Positions 44,209-53,968 of a DNA stretch of 64,000 nt are shown here, piece after piece. This stretch comes from Achromobacter sp. MYb9 (GTDB taxonomy: Bacteria; Pseudomonadota; Gammaproteobacteria; Burkholderiales; Burkholderiaceae_B). Each line of letters begins with the position of its first letter. Positions within the stretch are counted from its first letter, which is position 1. A program made the position numbers and the translations under genes. The DNA is taken from contig NZ_PCOQ01000001.1 of NCBI RefSeq assembly GCF_002975275.1, positions 310,001 through 374,000 of the forward strand, written 5' to 3'. The notes beneath the pieces are model-generated. The model was not told the origin of the DNA and searched no databases. It saw only the letters and a list, made by a program, of their open reading frames with translations.

Positions 44209-45144
44209 TTAATTTCCGTTAACGGCGGCCAACGCGGCTTCAAGCGAAGCGGGATCGGTAATGGCCATGCCGGTAAGTTCGGGGTCGATGCGCTTGGTCA
44301 GGCCGGCCAGCACTTTGCCGGGGCCGCACTCGATGACGTGGGTGACGCCTTGCGCCTTCATCGCGCGCAGGGTTTCAACCCAGCGCACAGGATGCCATGC
44401 CTGACGCACCAGCGCATCCCGGATTGCCCCGGGCTCGGTGGGCGAAGCGACATCGACGTTGTTGATGACCGGGATCTGCGGCGCCAGGACCGTGACGCCA
44501 GCCAGCGCGCCGGCCAGCACGTCGGCGGCGGGCTTGAGCAGGCTGGAATGGAACGGCGCGGAGACCGGCAGCAGCAGCGCGCGCTTGGCGCCTGCGGCCT
44601 TGGCCAGTTCGCAGGCACGCTCGACGGCGGCCTTGTGCCCCGCGATCACGACCTGCGCGGGCGCGTTGAAATTCACGGCTTCGACGATTTCGCCCTGAGC
44701 GGCCTGCGCACAGGCGGCGCGCACGGCGTCGTCGTCCAGGCCCAGGATCGCGGCCATTCCGCCCGTGCCGACCGGCACGGCGGCCTGCATTGCATCGGCG
44801 CGCACACGCACCAGGCGCACGGCGTCTTCCAGAGACAGGGAATCCGCAGCGGTCAACGCGGCGTACTCGCCCAGGCTATGACCCGCCACGACGTCGGGCT
44901 TGCGGCCGCCGGCGGCGCGCCAGGCGGCATAGAACGCCACGCCGGCAGTCAACATCGCCGGCTGGGTGTTGGTGGTGAGGTTGAGCTGTTCCACCGGGCC
45001 CTGGGCGATCAGCGCGCCCAGATCCTGGCCCAGGGCTTGCGAAGCCTGCGCCACGGTGTCCGTGACCGCGGCAACGCCCGACCAGGCATCCAGCATGCCG
45101 ACGGCTTGCGAACCTTGGCCAGGGAAGACAAATGCGATTTTCAT
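44209..45144 (-). CDS. fabD: Malonyl-CoA:ACP transacylase
   Basis: 311 residues. FVFPGQGSQAVGML at the N-terminus and GHSLGEYAAL with the nucleophilic serine near 90 are the family signatures; the catalytic His is in PVSAPFHSSLL. It transfers malonyl from CoA to ACP. Lies between fabH (92-nt gap) and fabG (4-nt gap). Confidence 0.95.
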   Translation of the reverse strand: MKIAFVFPGQGSQAVGMLDAWSGVAAVTDTVAQASQALGQDLGALIAQGPVEQLNLTTNTQPAMLTAGVAFYAAWRAAGGRKPDVVAGHSLGEYAALTAADSLSLEDAVRLVRVRADAMQAAVPVGTGGMAAILGLDDDAVRAACAQAAQGEIVEAVNFNAPAQVVIAGHKAAVERACELAKAAGAKRALLLPVSAPFHSSLLKPAADVLAGALAGVTVLAPQIPVINNVDVASPTEPGAIRDALVRQAWHPVRWVETLRAMKAQGVTHVIECGPGKVLAGLTKRIDPELTGMAITDPASLEAALAAVNGN

Positions 45145-45236
45145 GATTGACCGGTTGGAATGATTCAGTGTCTGTGTGGGATGTCAGGCGCGCGCTGAGG
45201 GCGACGGCGCATGCGCCGCCCTGCCCGGGCACGCTC

Positions 45237-46223
45237 TTACATGCGGGCGAGTACCGAACCCCAGGTGAATCCGCCGCCCACGCCTTGCATCAGAATGAGC
45301 TGGCCTGGCTTGACGCGGCCGTCTCGGCGCGCGGCGTCCAGTGCCAGCGGCACGCTGGCCGCGGAGGTGTTGGCGTGGCTATCAACGGTAATGACGACTT
45401 TTTCGACTGGCACGGCGAGCTTGCGCGCCAGGAAATTCAGGATGCGAACGTTCGCCTGATGCGGGATCAACCAATCGACGTCGGCGACTTCGATGCCGGC
45501 TTCCGCGCACGTGTCGCGCGCCGAGCGGTCCAGCACGGTCACGGCCTGCTTGAACACAGCCTGGCCGTCCATGCGCAGGAACGGATCGCCCGTCACGTCG
45601 CCATAGGCCACGTTGCCCGCGGCGCTCAGGATCTTCATCTGGCTGCCATCGGCATGCAACTGCGCGGCCATGATGCCGGGCTCGTCGGAGCTCTTGAGCA
45701 CCACGGCGCCTGCGCCGTCGCCGAACAGCACGCACGTGCTGCGGTCGTTCCAGTCCAGGATGCGCGAAAACACTTCCGCACCGATCACCAGCGCACAGCG
45801 GGCGCGGCCCGCGCGGATGAAGCTGTCGGCGGTGGTCAGGGCGTAGACGAAGCCGCTGCACACGGCCTGCACGTCGAACGCCGCCGATCCCTTGGTGCCC
45901 AGATTGGCCTGCACCAGGCATGCCGTGCTTGGAAACACGAAATCGGGCGTGGACGTGGCCACGATGATCAGATCGACTTCGGATGCGTCGACGCCGGCAT
46001 CCGCCAGCGCGCGGCGCGAAGCCTCGGTGGCAAGCTGGCTGGTCGTGACGCCGCGTTCGGCGAGATGGCGCTGACGGATTCCCGTGCGCTCAACAATCCA
46101 TTCATCGGACGTGGCGATGTCGCGCGTCGCCAGCTCCGCGGCCAATTCGTCATTCGAAACCACGCGTTCCGGCAAGAAGCTGCCGGTGCCCGCGATTGCG
46201 GAATATTTCATTGCGGTATCCAT
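45237..46223 (-). CDS. fabH: 3-oxoacyl-ACP synthase III (KASIII)
   Basis: 328 residues from ATG 46223, which shares one base with the plsX stop (TGATG). The nucleophile Cys122 is in AVCSGF; the His is in PHQANVRI and the Asn in [15 protein letters not shown]. It starts fatty-acid synthesis by condensing an acyl-CoA with malonyl-ACP. Confidence 0.95.
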   Translation of the reverse strand: MDTAMKYSAIAGTGSFLPERVVSNDELAAELATRDIATSDEWIVERTGIRQRHLAERGVTTSQLATEASRRALADAGVDASEVDLIIVATSTPDFVFPSTACLVQANLGTKGSAAFDVQAVCSGFVYALTTADSFIRAGRARCALVIGAEVFSRILDWNDRSTCVLFGDGAGAVVLKSSDEPGIMAAQLHADGSQMKILSAAGNVAYGDVTGDPFLRMDGQAVFKQAVTVLDRSARDTCAEAGIEVADVDWLIPHQANVRILNFLARKLAVPVEKVVITVDSHANTSAASVPLALDAARRDGRVKPGQLILMQGVGGGFTWGSVLARM

Positions 46224-47290
46224 CAAGCGGTGTCCCCAGTCACGTTCCGCGAAGGCGTTGCGACGCCCTCGCCCGATTGAACGCGCTTGGTAATCTGTGC
46301 GACCGTCTGAGCGGTGCGCTCCAGCAGTTTACTCACTACGGCTTCGCGAGCTCGTTGCAACGCAAAACCGAAGGCGTAGACATCCGCGGAACCATGGCTC
46401 TTGATGACCACACCGCGCAAGCCCAGCAACGCGGCGCCGTTATAGCGCCGGTTGTCGACGCGGTTGCGCAGACGATTGAGCACCGGCCTGGCGATGGCGC
46501 CGGCCAGCAGGGTGACGATGTTGCGTTTGAACTCTTCGCGAATGATGCTGGACAGCATCTTCGCCAGCCCCTCGACGGACTTGAGCACGACGTTGCCGAC
46601 GAAACCGTCGCACACGACAACGTCGACCGTACCCTTGAAGATGTCATTGCCTTCCACGTTGCCGTAGAAATTCAACGGGCTGCCGCGCAGGAGCTCTGCA
46701 GCTTCCTTGACGACTTCGTTGCCCTTGATGACTTCTTCGCCGATGTTGAGCAAGCCCACGGAGGGGTTCTCACGATGGTCGACCGCCTGCGACAGCGCGG
46801 CGCCCATGATGGCGAATTGCAATAGGTGCTCGGCCGAGCAATCCACGTTCGCACCCAGGTCCAGCACCGTGGTGGCGCGGCCCGTCTGGTTGGGAATGGA
46901 TGTGGCGATCGCGGGGCGGTCAATGCCGTCCAGCGTCTTGAGCACGTAGCGTGAAATGGCCATCCATGCGCCGGTGTTGCCCGCGGAAACGCAGGCGTCA
47001 GCGCGCCCGTCCTTGACGGACTGGGCGGCCAGGCGCATGGAGGAGTCTTTTTTGCGGCGCAAGGCGACCTCGACCGGGTCGTCCATGGTGACGACCTCGG
47101 ATGCCGCCACGATTTCCATGCGATCGCGCGCCACGCCGCGGTGCTCTGAGAGCGCCGCTTCGATAGCGTCGGGAAGCCCGACCAGCAATAGCCGGGTATC
47201 CGGAAATTGCCGGGCGAACTCGATCGCAGCCGGAATCGTGACGGGCAGACCGAAGTCTCCGCCCATACAGTCTATGGCGATGCGTATCAC
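46223..47290 (-). CDS. plsX: Phosphate acyltransferase
   Basis: 355 residues starting [14 protein letters not shown], the PlsX hallmark, followed by [19 protein letters not shown] and [16 protein letters not shown]. It converts acyl-ACP to acyl-phosphate for phospholipid synthesis (with PlsY). Coupled to fabH by TGATG and preceded by rpmF, the classic rpmF-plsX-fabH order. Confidence 0.96.
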   Translation of the reverse strand: MIRIAIDCMGGDFGLPVTIPAAIEFARQFPDTRLLLVGLPDAIEAALSEHRGVARDRMEIVAASEVVTMDDPVEVALRRKKDSSMRLAAQSVKDGRADACVSAGNTGAWMAISRYVLKTLDGIDRPAIATSIPNQTGRATTVLDLGANVDCSAEHLLQFAIMGAALSQAVDHRENPSVGLLNIGEEVIKGNEVVKEAAELLRGSPLNFYGNVEGNDIFKGTVDVVVCDGFVGNVVLKSVEGLAKMLSSIIREEFKRNIVTLLAGAIARPVLNRLRNRVDNRRYNGAALLGLRGVVIKSHGSADVYAFGFALQRAREAVVSKLLERTAQTVAQITKRVQSGEGVATPSRNVTGDTA

Positions 47291-47349
47291 GGGTGCCAGG
47301 TATCAGCGCGCAGCCGAATTGGTCCGAGTACGAGTTCGGCCCGGGGGCC

Positions 47350-47532
47350 TTATTCGTCGGCCTTGGTCTTCAGGACCTTGCGGCCACGGTAAAAGCCGTT
47401 GGGGCTGATGTGGTGACGCAGGTGCGTTTCGCCGGTGTTCGGCTCGATGGCGGTCGACGGGGCAACCAGAAAATCGTGCGAACGGTGCATACCGCGCTTG
47501 GAGGGGGACTTCTTGTTTTGTTGAACGGCCAT
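47350..47532 (-). CDS. rpmF: 50S ribosomal protein L32
   Basis: 60 residues, basic: [21 protein letters not shown] is the universal start, then [21 protein letters not shown]. There is no zinc-binding cysteine set, as in the proteobacterial form. Lies between yceD (52 nt) and plsX (59 nt), the standard arrangement. Confidence 0.97.
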   Translation of the reverse strand: MAVQQNKKSPSKRGMHRSHDFLVAPSTAIEPNTGETHLRHHISPNGFYRGRKVLKTKADE

Positions 47533-47584
47533 GATGACTCCTAGAAACGGGGCGCATTGTACGCGATGCGGCCCGATGTTGATC

Positions 47585-48181
47585 TCAATCTTTGTGCTTC
47601 AGTTGTTCCAGCACCGCAAACGGCGACGGACGCTTGACAGCGGGTTCTTCAGGAACTTCGCTGACTTTGGCCTGCGCGCCCGGGCATACATCATGCTTGG
47701 GCACATACGGAACGCTCAGAATGAGCTCATCTTCGACCTGGGCCAGCAGATCGAAATGATGCGAACCGACCACCTTTTCAGGTTGGTTGGACACAAAACC
47801 ATTTCCTTCTTCGTCTTCATCGTCCTCGTGGGCACGACCATCGGAGTAATCGCCGTTGGTATTGCCATCATCGAGATCGGCTTCGGACTTGACCAGCTGC
47901 AAGAGGACTTCGCTATCGACCGGATACACGAACGGCGCGTTGCACCGCTGGCACACCAGCACCGGGTTCGCCTGCACGCGAACGTGCAAGAGGGGCCGGC
48001 CAAGCAACAGACCAGACTTGCCCACCTCACCGCGCACAGACCACGTCACAAGCCCGGCATCGCCCAGCGGTTGTTCGGGTAACCCTTCAACCGCGCGCGA
48101 AAACCGCACAAGAGGTATGGTGCCATGCGCTTCCTTGCCGCTATGGGCAAATGCGAATGCATCGATGCGCTTAATGATCAA
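47585..48181 (-). CDS. yceD: YceD/DUF177-family protein (23S rRNA accumulation)
   Basis: 198 residues. [11 protein letters not shown] carries the conserved cysteine pair, followed by an acidic insert (about 120-140) and the C-terminal [16 protein letters not shown] with [11 protein letters not shown]. YceD homologues act in 23S rRNA accumulation, and the gene is almost always before rpmF. It heads the long minus-strand block and diverges from maf. Confidence 0.92.
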   Translation of the reverse strand: MIIKRIDAFAFAHSGKEAHGTIPLVRFSRAVEGLPEQPLGDAGLVTWSVRGEVGKSGLLLGRPLLHVRVQANPVLVCQRCNAPFVYPVDSEVLLQLVKSEADLDDGNTNGDYSDGRAHEDDEDEEGNGFVSNQPEKVVGSHHFDLLAQVEDELILSVPYVPKHDVCPGAQAKVSEVPEEPAVKRPSPFAVLEQLKHKD

Positions 48182-48205
48182 TCCTTTGCATTCACGGGTC
48201 TTTGC

Positions 48206-48278
48206 GATTGCTCACGCTGATGTCGATTAACCAGGCTGATTACTCAGGCTGCTTGCATGCCGATTACTCACGCTGCTT
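48206..48278 (+). repeat. Four imperfect direct repeats between yceD and maf
   Basis: Copies related to GATTACTCACGCTG start at 48206 (GATTGCTCACGCTGA), 48225 (GATTAACCAGGCTG), 48238 (GATTACTCAGGCTGCTT) and 48262 (GATTACTCACGCTGCTT). The last two differ at one base over 17 nt. They fill the 178-nt divergent promoter interval. Confidence 0.7.
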
Positions 48279-48359
48279 CGTGCCACCATTGCGTTCGCTG
48301 CAAAAATCCCGCAAAACGTTAGATAATACTGCGACTTACGCCTTAACGTCAAATATCGC

Positions 48360-48962
48360 ATGCCTTCCAAGCCTAGCCTGATCCTCGCGTCCAGCTCGCG
48401 TTACCGCAAAGAACTGCTGTCGCGCCTGCGCCTGCCCTTTACGGCCATTTCTCCCGATGTAGACGAAACGCCACAGCCGGGTGAAACGCCCGCGGCGCTG
48501 GCTCTGCGCCTGTCGGTTGCCAAGGCCATGGCCGTGGCGGACAAGCACCCCGGCAGCCTCGTAATCGGATCGGACCAGGTTGCCACGATCGACGGGCAGC
48601 CGATCGGCAAGCCGGGGGATTTTCCGCGCGCCAAAGCCCAATTGCGCGCCCTGTCGGGGCAAATCGTGGAATTCCACAGCGCATTGGCGGTGACGGATGG
48701 CAAACGGGTGGAAAAAGCGGACATCATCACGCGATGCCATTTCCGCCAACTGTCGGACCACGCCATCGAGGCCTATTTGCGCGCCGAGGAACCCTACGAT
48801 ACCGCAGGCAGCGCCAAGGCGGAAAGCCTGGGCATCGCCTTGATGGAGAGCATCCAGAGCGACGATCCGACCGCGATTATCGGCCTGCCGTTGATCGAGC
48901 TGACGCGCATGCTGACGCGGTTCGGGCTGGATCCGCTGGACGCCCCCGGAGCGCCGGCATGA
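48360..48962 (+). CDS. yceF: Maf-family nucleotide pyrophosphatase, YceF type
   Basis: 200 residues. LILASSSRYRKELLSRL at 8-24 is the Maf substrate loop, with VIGSDQVATIDG and the YDTAGSAKAESLG segment of the 7-methyl-GTP-type (YceF) subgroup. It hydrolyses modified NTPs. Divergent from yceD as in many proteobacteria; the stop overlaps the next start (ATGA). Confidence 0.93.
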   Translation: MPSKPSLILASSSRYRKELLSRLRLPFTAISPDVDETPQPGETPAALALRLSVAKAMAVADKHPGSLVIGSDQVATIDGQPIGKPGDFPRAKAQLRALSGQIVEFHSALAVTDGKRVEKADIITRCHFRQLSDHAIEAYLRAEEPYDTAGSAKAESLGIALMESIQSDDPTAIIGLPLIELTRMLTRFGLDPLDAPGAPA

Positions 48963-49669
48963 GCGGCGCGCTGCACCTGATTCCCGTCGGCCTGGGCGAG
49001 GCCCCGGCCGAGCGCTGGTTGCCCGCCGACGTCCGCGCGCTGGCCGGACGGCTGGACACCTACATCGCCGAGAACGCCAAGACGGCGCGCGCCTTCCTGA
49101 AGCTTATCGGCACCACCCTGCCGCTGCAGGAAATCACCATCCACACCCTGACCGACAAAATCGACGACGGCCAGATCAAGGCATGGCTGGCCCCGATCAA
49201 GAAAGGCGCGGAAATTGGACTGGTTTCCGAAGCCGGCTGCCCGGCGGTTGCCGATCCGGGCGCCAAGGTGGTGGACGCGGCCCATCGCCTGGGCCTGACC
49301 GTCAAGCCCTGGGTCGGCCCCTCTTCGATCCTGCTGGGCCTGATGGCCAGCGGCCTGGATGGGCAGCGATTCGCCTTCCACGGCTATGCCCCCGTGGACC
49401 CCGCCGAGCGCGCCAAACAGCTGCGAGCCTGGGAACAGCATTCGGCCAAGCACAACCAGACCCAGTTGCTGATCGAAACGCCGTATCGCAACGCCGCCAT
49501 GTTCACCACCCTGCTGGCCTGCCTGAAAGGCGACACCAAGCTGTGCGTGGCCCGCTCGGTCACGACGGCCGACGAATGGATCGCGACGCACACCGTGGCC
49601 GACTGGAAAAAACGGCCCGCGCCCCTGTTGGACAAGCTGCCGACATTGTTCCTGTACCTGGCCCGCTGA
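48959..49669 (+). CDS. SAM-dependent methyltransferase of the tetrapyrrole/RsmI-like family
   Basis: 236 residues from ATG 48959 (overlap ATGA with yceF). LHLIPVGLGE opens a tetrapyrrole-methylase fold; EIGLVSEAGCPAVADPGAKVV and KPWVGPSSILLGLMASGLDGQRFAFHGY are the conserved SAM-binding loops shared with RsmI. This shorter group lacks the RsmI C-terminal domain, and the target is not established; it is commonly linked with maf in beta-proteobacteria. Confidence 0.85.
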   Translation: MSGALHLIPVGLGEAPAERWLPADVRALAGRLDTYIAENAKTARAFLKLIGTTLPLQEITIHTLTDKIDDGQIKAWLAPIKKGAEIGLVSEAGCPAVADPGAKVVDAAHRLGLTVKPWVGPSSILLGLMASGLDGQRFAFHGYAPVDPAERAKQLRAWEQHSAKHNQTQLLIETPYRNAAMFTTLLACLKGDTKLCVARSVTTADEWIATHTVADWKKRPAPLLDKLPTLFLYLAR

Positions 49670-49674
49670 CCCGT

Positions 49675-50460
49675 ATGCCCCGCCTGATTACCTCACTGCT
49701 GGCCACGGCAGTCCTGGCCGGCTGCGCCGCGCGCGGCCCCGCCGGACTGGACCTTGACACGTCCATCACCGCCGTCAGCCAGGCCAGCCGCGTCCGCAGC
49801 GTCGTCCTGCACTACACGACCGTCGACGATGCCACGTCGATGAAGCTGCTGTCCAAGGGCAAGGTCAGCGCGCACTACCTGATCAACGAGGACGGCCGCG
49901 CCTACCGCCTGGTCGACGAAACCCGTGCCGCATGGCACGCCGGCGCCGCCTCTTGGTATGGCAACATCGCGATGAACAGCACCTCCATCGGGGTCGAGAT
50001 CGTCAACCCCGGCTGGACCGAGGGCGCGGACGGCAAGCCGCTTTGGCACGCCTACAACGACCGCCAGGTGCGCGCATTGACCTTGCTGCTGCGGGACATC
50101 ATCCAGCGCCACGGCATCGCGCCCGAGAACGTGGTGGGCCACAGCGACATCGCGCCGCAACGCAAAGTGGATCCCGGCCCGCTATTCCCGTGGCAAACGC
50201 TGGCTGCGGCGGGCATCGGCCGCTGGTTCGACGAAACCGGCGCAGCCGCGCATCTGGCGCGCCTGCAGGCCGAAGGCGTGCCCGACGTTGCCTGGTTCCA
50301 GAAACAATTGCAGCGGCTGGGCTACGCCTGTCCGCAGGACGGCACCCTGGACCGCGCCACGATCAATACGCTGGCGGCATTTCAGATGCACTACCGGCCT
50401 GCCCTGCACGATGGCCAGCCGGACGCGGAAACCGCCGCCATCATGCTGGCGATGCCTTGA
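49675..50460 (+). CDS. amiD: N-acetylmuramoyl-L-alanine amidase AmiD-type lipoprotein
   Basis: 261 residues. A lipoprotein signal ends LAGC (Cys17). The Amidase_2 domain has zinc ligands His46 (VLHYTT), His156 (GHSDIAP) and Asp166 (VDPG), with WHAGAASWYG in between. A C-terminal peptidoglycan-binding domain (about 195-258, FQKQLQRLGYACPQDGTLD) follows. It cleaves muropeptides at the outer membrane. It begins 5 nt after the methyltransferase stop. Confidence 0.92.
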   Translation: MPRLITSLLATAVLAGCAARGPAGLDLDTSITAVSQASRVRSVVLHYTTVDDATSMKLLSKGKVSAHYLINEDGRAYRLVDETRAAWHAGAASWYGNIAMNSTSIGVEIVNPGWTEGADGKPLWHAYNDRQVRALTLLLRDIIQRHGIAPENVVGHSDIAPQRKVDPGPLFPWQTLAAAGIGRWFDETGAAAHLARLQAEGVPDVAWFQKQLQRLGYACPQDGTLDRATINTLAAFQMHYRPALHDGQPDAETAAIMLAMP

Positions 50461-50476
50461 ACGGGCCCACGTTAAG

Positions 50477-50514
50477 CGGCCTCGGCCTCGGCCCCGGCCC
50501 TGGCCCGGGCCTTT
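50477..50514. repeat. Hexanucleotide GGCCYC-type repeat between amiD and msrQ
   Basis: About six tandem units (GGCCTC, GGCCTC, GGCCCC, GGCCCT, GGCCCG, GGCCTT) lie just after the amiD stop in a 78-nt interval between convergent genes. Such runs can fold and may help termination; no coding role. Confidence 0.7.
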
Positions 50515-50538
50515 GACCGCGTCCAGCGCCCGCCAGCA

Positions 50539-51189
50539 TCACGCCCGGCGCCGCCACCACGCCACGACCCGCCAGCCAAGCAGCACAGCCAGCACGGAGG
50601 CATACAGGAGCGGTTGCGCCAGATCGTTCTTGCCGGCTTTGTGCCACCAGTAGTGCAGCACCGCCAGCAGGCCGATCGCATAGACGGCGCGGTGCAATTG
50701 CTGCCAGCGCTTGCCCAGCCGGCGCATGGCCCACTGCGTGGAGGTGGCGGCCAGCGCCGTCATCAGCACAAAGGCGGCAAACCCGACGGTGATGAACGGG
50801 CGCTCCCCGATATCTTGCAGCATGGCCGCCGGGTCCAGCCCCCGGTCCCACCAGACCCAGGCCATGAAATGCATGGCCCCGTAGAAGAACGCGAATAGCC
50901 CGCACATCCGGCGCACCCGAACCAGCGCCGGTTGCCCGGTCAAGCGGCGCAACGGCGTGATCGCCAGTGTCACCAGCAGGCAGACCAACGTCCAGGTGCC
51001 GGACGACCGCGTCAGGAATTCGACCGGATTGGCGGTCAGCCCGTTGTTGAAGCCCAGCCAGATCCAGCGCAGGAACGGCGCCAGGCCAAGCAGAAACAGG
51101 AAGGGCTTGATCCGCCCCACCGCGCAAGCGGACAGCGGGGGCTTGGGCGGTGAAGCGGCCGCGGCGGGCGGCGAAGTGCCTTCAGGCAT
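50539..51189 (-). CDS. msrQ: Haem-binding membrane subunit MsrQ
   Basis: 216 residues with about six helices. RRLTGQPALVRVRRMCGLFAFFYGAMHFMAWVWWD and RWQQLHRAVYAIGLLAVLHYWW carry the b-haem histidines of the MsrQ/YedZ family. It passes electrons from quinol or flavin to MsrP. The start is 9 nt after the msrP stop. Confidence 0.94.
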   Translation of the reverse strand: MPEGTSPPAAAASPPKPPLSACAVGRIKPFLFLLGLAPFLRWIWLGFNNGLTANPVEFLTRSSGTWTLVCLLVTLAITPLRRLTGQPALVRVRRMCGLFAFFYGAMHFMAWVWWDRGLDPAAMLQDIGERPFITVGFAAFVLMTALAATSTQWAMRRLGKRWQQLHRAVYAIGLLAVLHYWWHKAGKNDLAQPLLYASVLAVLLGWRVVAWWRRRA

Positions 51190-51198
51190 CGGTGAACC

Positions 51199-52161
51199 TC
51201 AGTAGTTCGCTTTCAGGTCCATGCCCTGGTAGAGCGACGCCACCTGCTCGCCATATCCGTTGAACATCAAGGTCTTGCGCTTCGGGGTGAACAGGCCGTC
51301 CTCGCCGATGCGGCGCTCGGTTGCCTGGCTCCAGCGTGGATGCGGGACAGTGGGGTTCACGTTGGCGTAGAAGCCGTATTCCTGCGGCGCCGCCTTGATC
51401 CAGGACGATACCGGCAGCTTTTCCACCAGCCGGATCTTGACCAGCGACTTCGCCGACTTGAAGCCATATTTCCACGGCACCGCCAGGCGCAGCGGGGCGC
51501 CATTCTGGTTGGGCAGGACCTTGCCGTACACCCCGAACACCAGCATCGCCAGCGGATTCATGGCCTCGTCGATGCGCAAGCCTTCGACGTAGGGCCACTC
51601 GAGGATGGCGGCGCGCACGCCCGGCATGTTCTCGCGCTGCACCGCCGTCACGAATTCCACATATTTGGCGTTGCCCGTGGGTTCAACCTGTTTCAGCAGT
51701 TCGGATACCGAGTAACCCACCCACGGAATCACCATGGACCAGCCCTCGACGCAGCGCAGGCGGTACACGCGCTCTTCCATGGGCGCCAGCTTGAGCAATT
51801 CCTCGATGGTGAAGGTGCGCGGCTTGGCGACCTCGCCTTCGACGCTGACCGTCCACGGGCGCGTCTGCAACTTGCCGGCATTCGCGGCGGGATCGCCCTT
51901 ATCCACGCCGAACTCGTAGTAGTTGTTGTAGGACGTGACATCGGCCAGCGAGGTCTGCTTGTCCATGACGCTCAACGACGCATTCGGCTTGCCTGTCAGG
52001 GTACCGGCGCCCTGAGCGAAGGCGCTGCGCGCCGCCCAACCCGGCAAGCCGACGGCGGCGGCCGTCAGCCCGGCGCGCAGCATCAGCTCGCGCCGCGAGC
52101 GCCAGACGGCCTCGTCGGTGATTTCGGACGGAAGAATATCGGCGGGCTTGCGTATCAGCAT
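51199..52161 (-). CDS. msrP: Periplasmic methionine-sulfoxide reductase MsrP (molybdopterin)
   Basis: 320 residues from ATG 52161. A Tat leader ([28 protein letters not shown]) ends near 49. The sulfite-oxidase-like fold has the Mo-ligand Cys137 in YRLRCVEGW. It repairs oxidised methionine in periplasmic proteins. Paired with msrQ in one operon. Confidence 0.95.
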   Translation of the reverse strand: MLIRKPADILPSEITDEAVWRSRRELMLRAGLTAAAVGLPGWAARSAFAQGAGTLTGKPNASLSVMDKQTSLADVTSYNNYYEFGVDKGDPAANAGKLQTRPWTVSVEGEVAKPRTFTIEELLKLAPMEERVYRLRCVEGWSMVIPWVGYSVSELLKQVEPTGNAKYVEFVTAVQRENMPGVRAAILEWPYVEGLRIDEAMNPLAMLVFGVYGKVLPNQNGAPLRLAVPWKYGFKSAKSLVKIRLVEKLPVSSWIKAAPQEYGFYANVNPTVPHPRWSQATERRIGEDGLFTPKRKTLMFNGYGEQVASLYQGMDLKANY

Positions 52162-52240
52162 CGTGGTCTCCGGTGTGGCGGCCCGTCCCTGACAGGCGCG
52201 CCCTGCGCAAGCCATAGACGTTGCGCCATCCCATGATATT

Positions 52241-52260
52241 CCGCGGCGGCAGCGCCGCGG
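52241..52260. repeat. Hairpin between gph-like gene and msrP
   Basis: CCGCGGCG, loop GCAG, CGCCGCGG is a perfect 8-bp stem; a second imperfect structure (GGACG-TTCC-CGTCC inside TGACCC/GGGTCA) follows at about 52275-52320. Without a U-tract these could be termination aids for the gph-like transcript or part of the msrP leader. Confidence 0.5.
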
Positions 52261-52317
52261 CCGGGAACTTCCAGATTGACCCGCCGTGAAGCCGGACGTT
52301 CCCGTCCGACCGCGGGG

Positions 52318-52983
52318 TCAGGCGTCCGCGAAGACCCGCGGCAGGAGCCATTCGCGCACCAGGGGCACGCTGTCCAGCACCGCCTGCGGCGCGCAACCCT
52401 GCAGTTCCTTCAAGGTATGTGCGCCATAGGTCACGCCAAGGCCGTGGACGCCGGCGTTCGCCGCCATTTGGAGGTCGTGCGAGGTGTCGCCGATCATCAC
52501 GACTCGCCCGGGATCGACGTCCAGTTCCTGCATCAGCTCCTGCAGCATCGCCGGGTGCGGCTTGCTGAAGGTTTCATCGGCGGTGCGGGTGGCGTCGAAC
52601 AACGGCCCCAGGCCCGTCGCGGCCAGCGCTCGGGTCAGGCCGACCCGGCTCTTGCCCGTCGCGACAGCCAGGCGGACGTTCTGCCCTGCAAGTTCCGCCA
52701 GCAATTCTGGGATGCCGTCGAAAAGCCGCAGCTCGGGGTCGCGCAGCAGGTAATGGGTACGGTAGCGTTCCAGGAAGCGCGGCATCATTGCCTGCGTCAG
52801 TTCCGGCACGGCGCGGCGCAAGGCGCTTTCAAGGGACAGACCAATCACCCAACTGGCTTCGGATGCCGACGGCACCGCCAGTTCCAGGTCGCGGCAAGCC
52901 CCCTGGATGGCCGCCACGATGCTGTGCGTGGAATCCATCAAGGTGCCATCCCAGTCAAAAACGACCAGCGAATACGACGACAT
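52318..52983 (-). CDS. HAD-family phosphatase, phosphoglycolate phosphatase-like
   Basis: 221 residues. Motif I is FDWDGTLMDS (nucleophile Asp10, Asp12), motif II VATGKS, motif III with KPHPAML, and motif IV MIGDTSHDLQMA. Cap type and length match Gph-like hydrolases, although substrate is not fixed by sequence. It starts 2 nt after the rluC stop; the rluC-HAD pair is common in beta-proteobacteria. Confidence 0.9.
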   Translation of the reverse strand: MSSYSLVVFDWDGTLMDSTHSIVAAIQGACRDLELAVPSASEASWVIGLSLESALRRAVPELTQAMMPRFLERYRTHYLLRDPELRLFDGIPELLAELAGQNVRLAVATGKSRVGLTRALAATGLGPLFDATRTADETFSKPHPAMLQELMQELDVDPGRVVMIGDTSHDLQMAANAGVHGLGVTYGAHTLKELQGCAPQAVLDSVPLVREWLLPRVFADA

Positions 52984-52985
52984 AA

Positions 52986-53963
52986 TCAGACCGACTCCAG
53001 TTGTTTCAGTAGTTGCCGGCAGGCGGGAGGCAGCTCGGCGGTAAGGGTCATGGGCTCGCCCGTGGCCGGATGCGCCAAGGTGAGCTGGTGCGCGTGCAGG
53101 AACATTCGGCCGAAGCCCTTGCGGGCGAATTCAGCCCGAACGTCATCGTGACCGTATTTGTCGTCGCCCACGATGGGGAAGCCGCTGGCGGCCAGGTGCA
53201 CCCGGATCTGGTGGGTGCGCCCCGTGCGCAACTCGGCATCGACCAGGCTGTAGCCGCCAAAACGCTGCTTGAGCGTGATGATGGTGTGCGCCGTCTGCCC
53301 GTCCGGATCCACCTTGACCCGGCGCTCGCCGGACTGCGTGGTCCATTTGGACAGGCCCAGCTTGATGTGCTGGCGGTCGTTCACCCAATCCCCTTCCACC
53401 AGCGCCAGATAGTGCTTATCGCCCTTGCCTTCCCGCAGCATGGCGTGCAGGGCCAGCAGCGCACTGCGCTTCTTGGCCACCATGAGCAGGCCCGAGGTCT
53501 CGCGGTCCAGCCGATGCACCAGTTCCAGAAACTTGGCCTCGGGGCGCGCGGCGCGCAGCTGTTCGATGACGCCGAACGACACGCCGCTGCCGCCGTGCAC
53601 CGCCACGCCGGCGGGCTTGTCTACGACCAGCAGCGCATCGTCTTCGAACACGATCGGGAATTCGGCGCCCGGCACGGGCCGCGGCTTGCCGGGATCCGGC
53701 AACCGCAGCGGCGGAATGCGGACGACGTCGCCGGCCACGATGCGATAGTCGACCGAAATGCGTCCCTTATTCACGCGCACTTCGCCGCCACGGATGGCTT
53801 TGTAGATGTGGGTTTTGGGGACGCCCTTGCACAGGCGCATCAGGAAGTTGTCCAGACGCTGGCCAGCATGCTCGGCGTCGACCTCCACCATACGGACGGC
53901 GGGGGCGGCTTTAGAGGGGGATATGGGGGAGGAAGTTTCTTTGCGCATTGCGGAAAGCGACAT
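52986..53963 (-). CDS. rluC: 23S rRNA pseudouridine synthase RluC
   Basis: 325 residues. An N-terminal S4 domain (QRLDNFLMRLCKGVPKTHIYKAIRGG) is followed by the synthase domain with the catalytic Asp153 in HRLDRETSG and the RTGRTHQIRVH motif. It modifies three uridines in 23S rRNA in E. coli. The start is ATG 53963 or ATG 53948; neither has a strong ribosome binding site. It diverges from rne, as in E. coli. Confidence 0.93.
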   Translation of the reverse strand: MSLSAMRKETSSPISPSKAAPAVRMVEVDAEHAGQRLDNFLMRLCKGVPKTHIYKAIRGGEVRVNKGRISVDYRIVAGDVVRIPPLRLPDPGKPRPVPGAEFPIVFEDDALLVVDKPAGVAVHGGSGVSFGVIEQLRAARPEAKFLELVHRLDRETSGLLMVAKKRSALLALHAMLREGKGDKHYLALVEGDWVNDRQHIKLGLSKWTTQSGERRVKVDPDGQTAHTIITLKQRFGGYSLVDAELRTGRTHQIRVHLAASGFPIVGDDKYGHDDVRAEFARKGFGRMFLHAHQLTLAHPATGEPMTLTAELPPACRQLLKQLESV

Positions 53964-53968
53964 ATAAT
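53941..53968 (+). promoter_or_regulatory. Candidate rne promoter
   Basis: TTGCGC (53941-53946), 16-nt spacer, TATAAT (53963-53968, consensus -10). It overlaps the divergent rluC start codon and would give an rne transcript with a leader of about 500 nt. Confidence 0.6.

Noticed and set aside
48734-48958. N-terminal extension of the RsmI-like frame inside yceF
   Set aside because: The ATG overlapping the yceF stop gives the normal family start.
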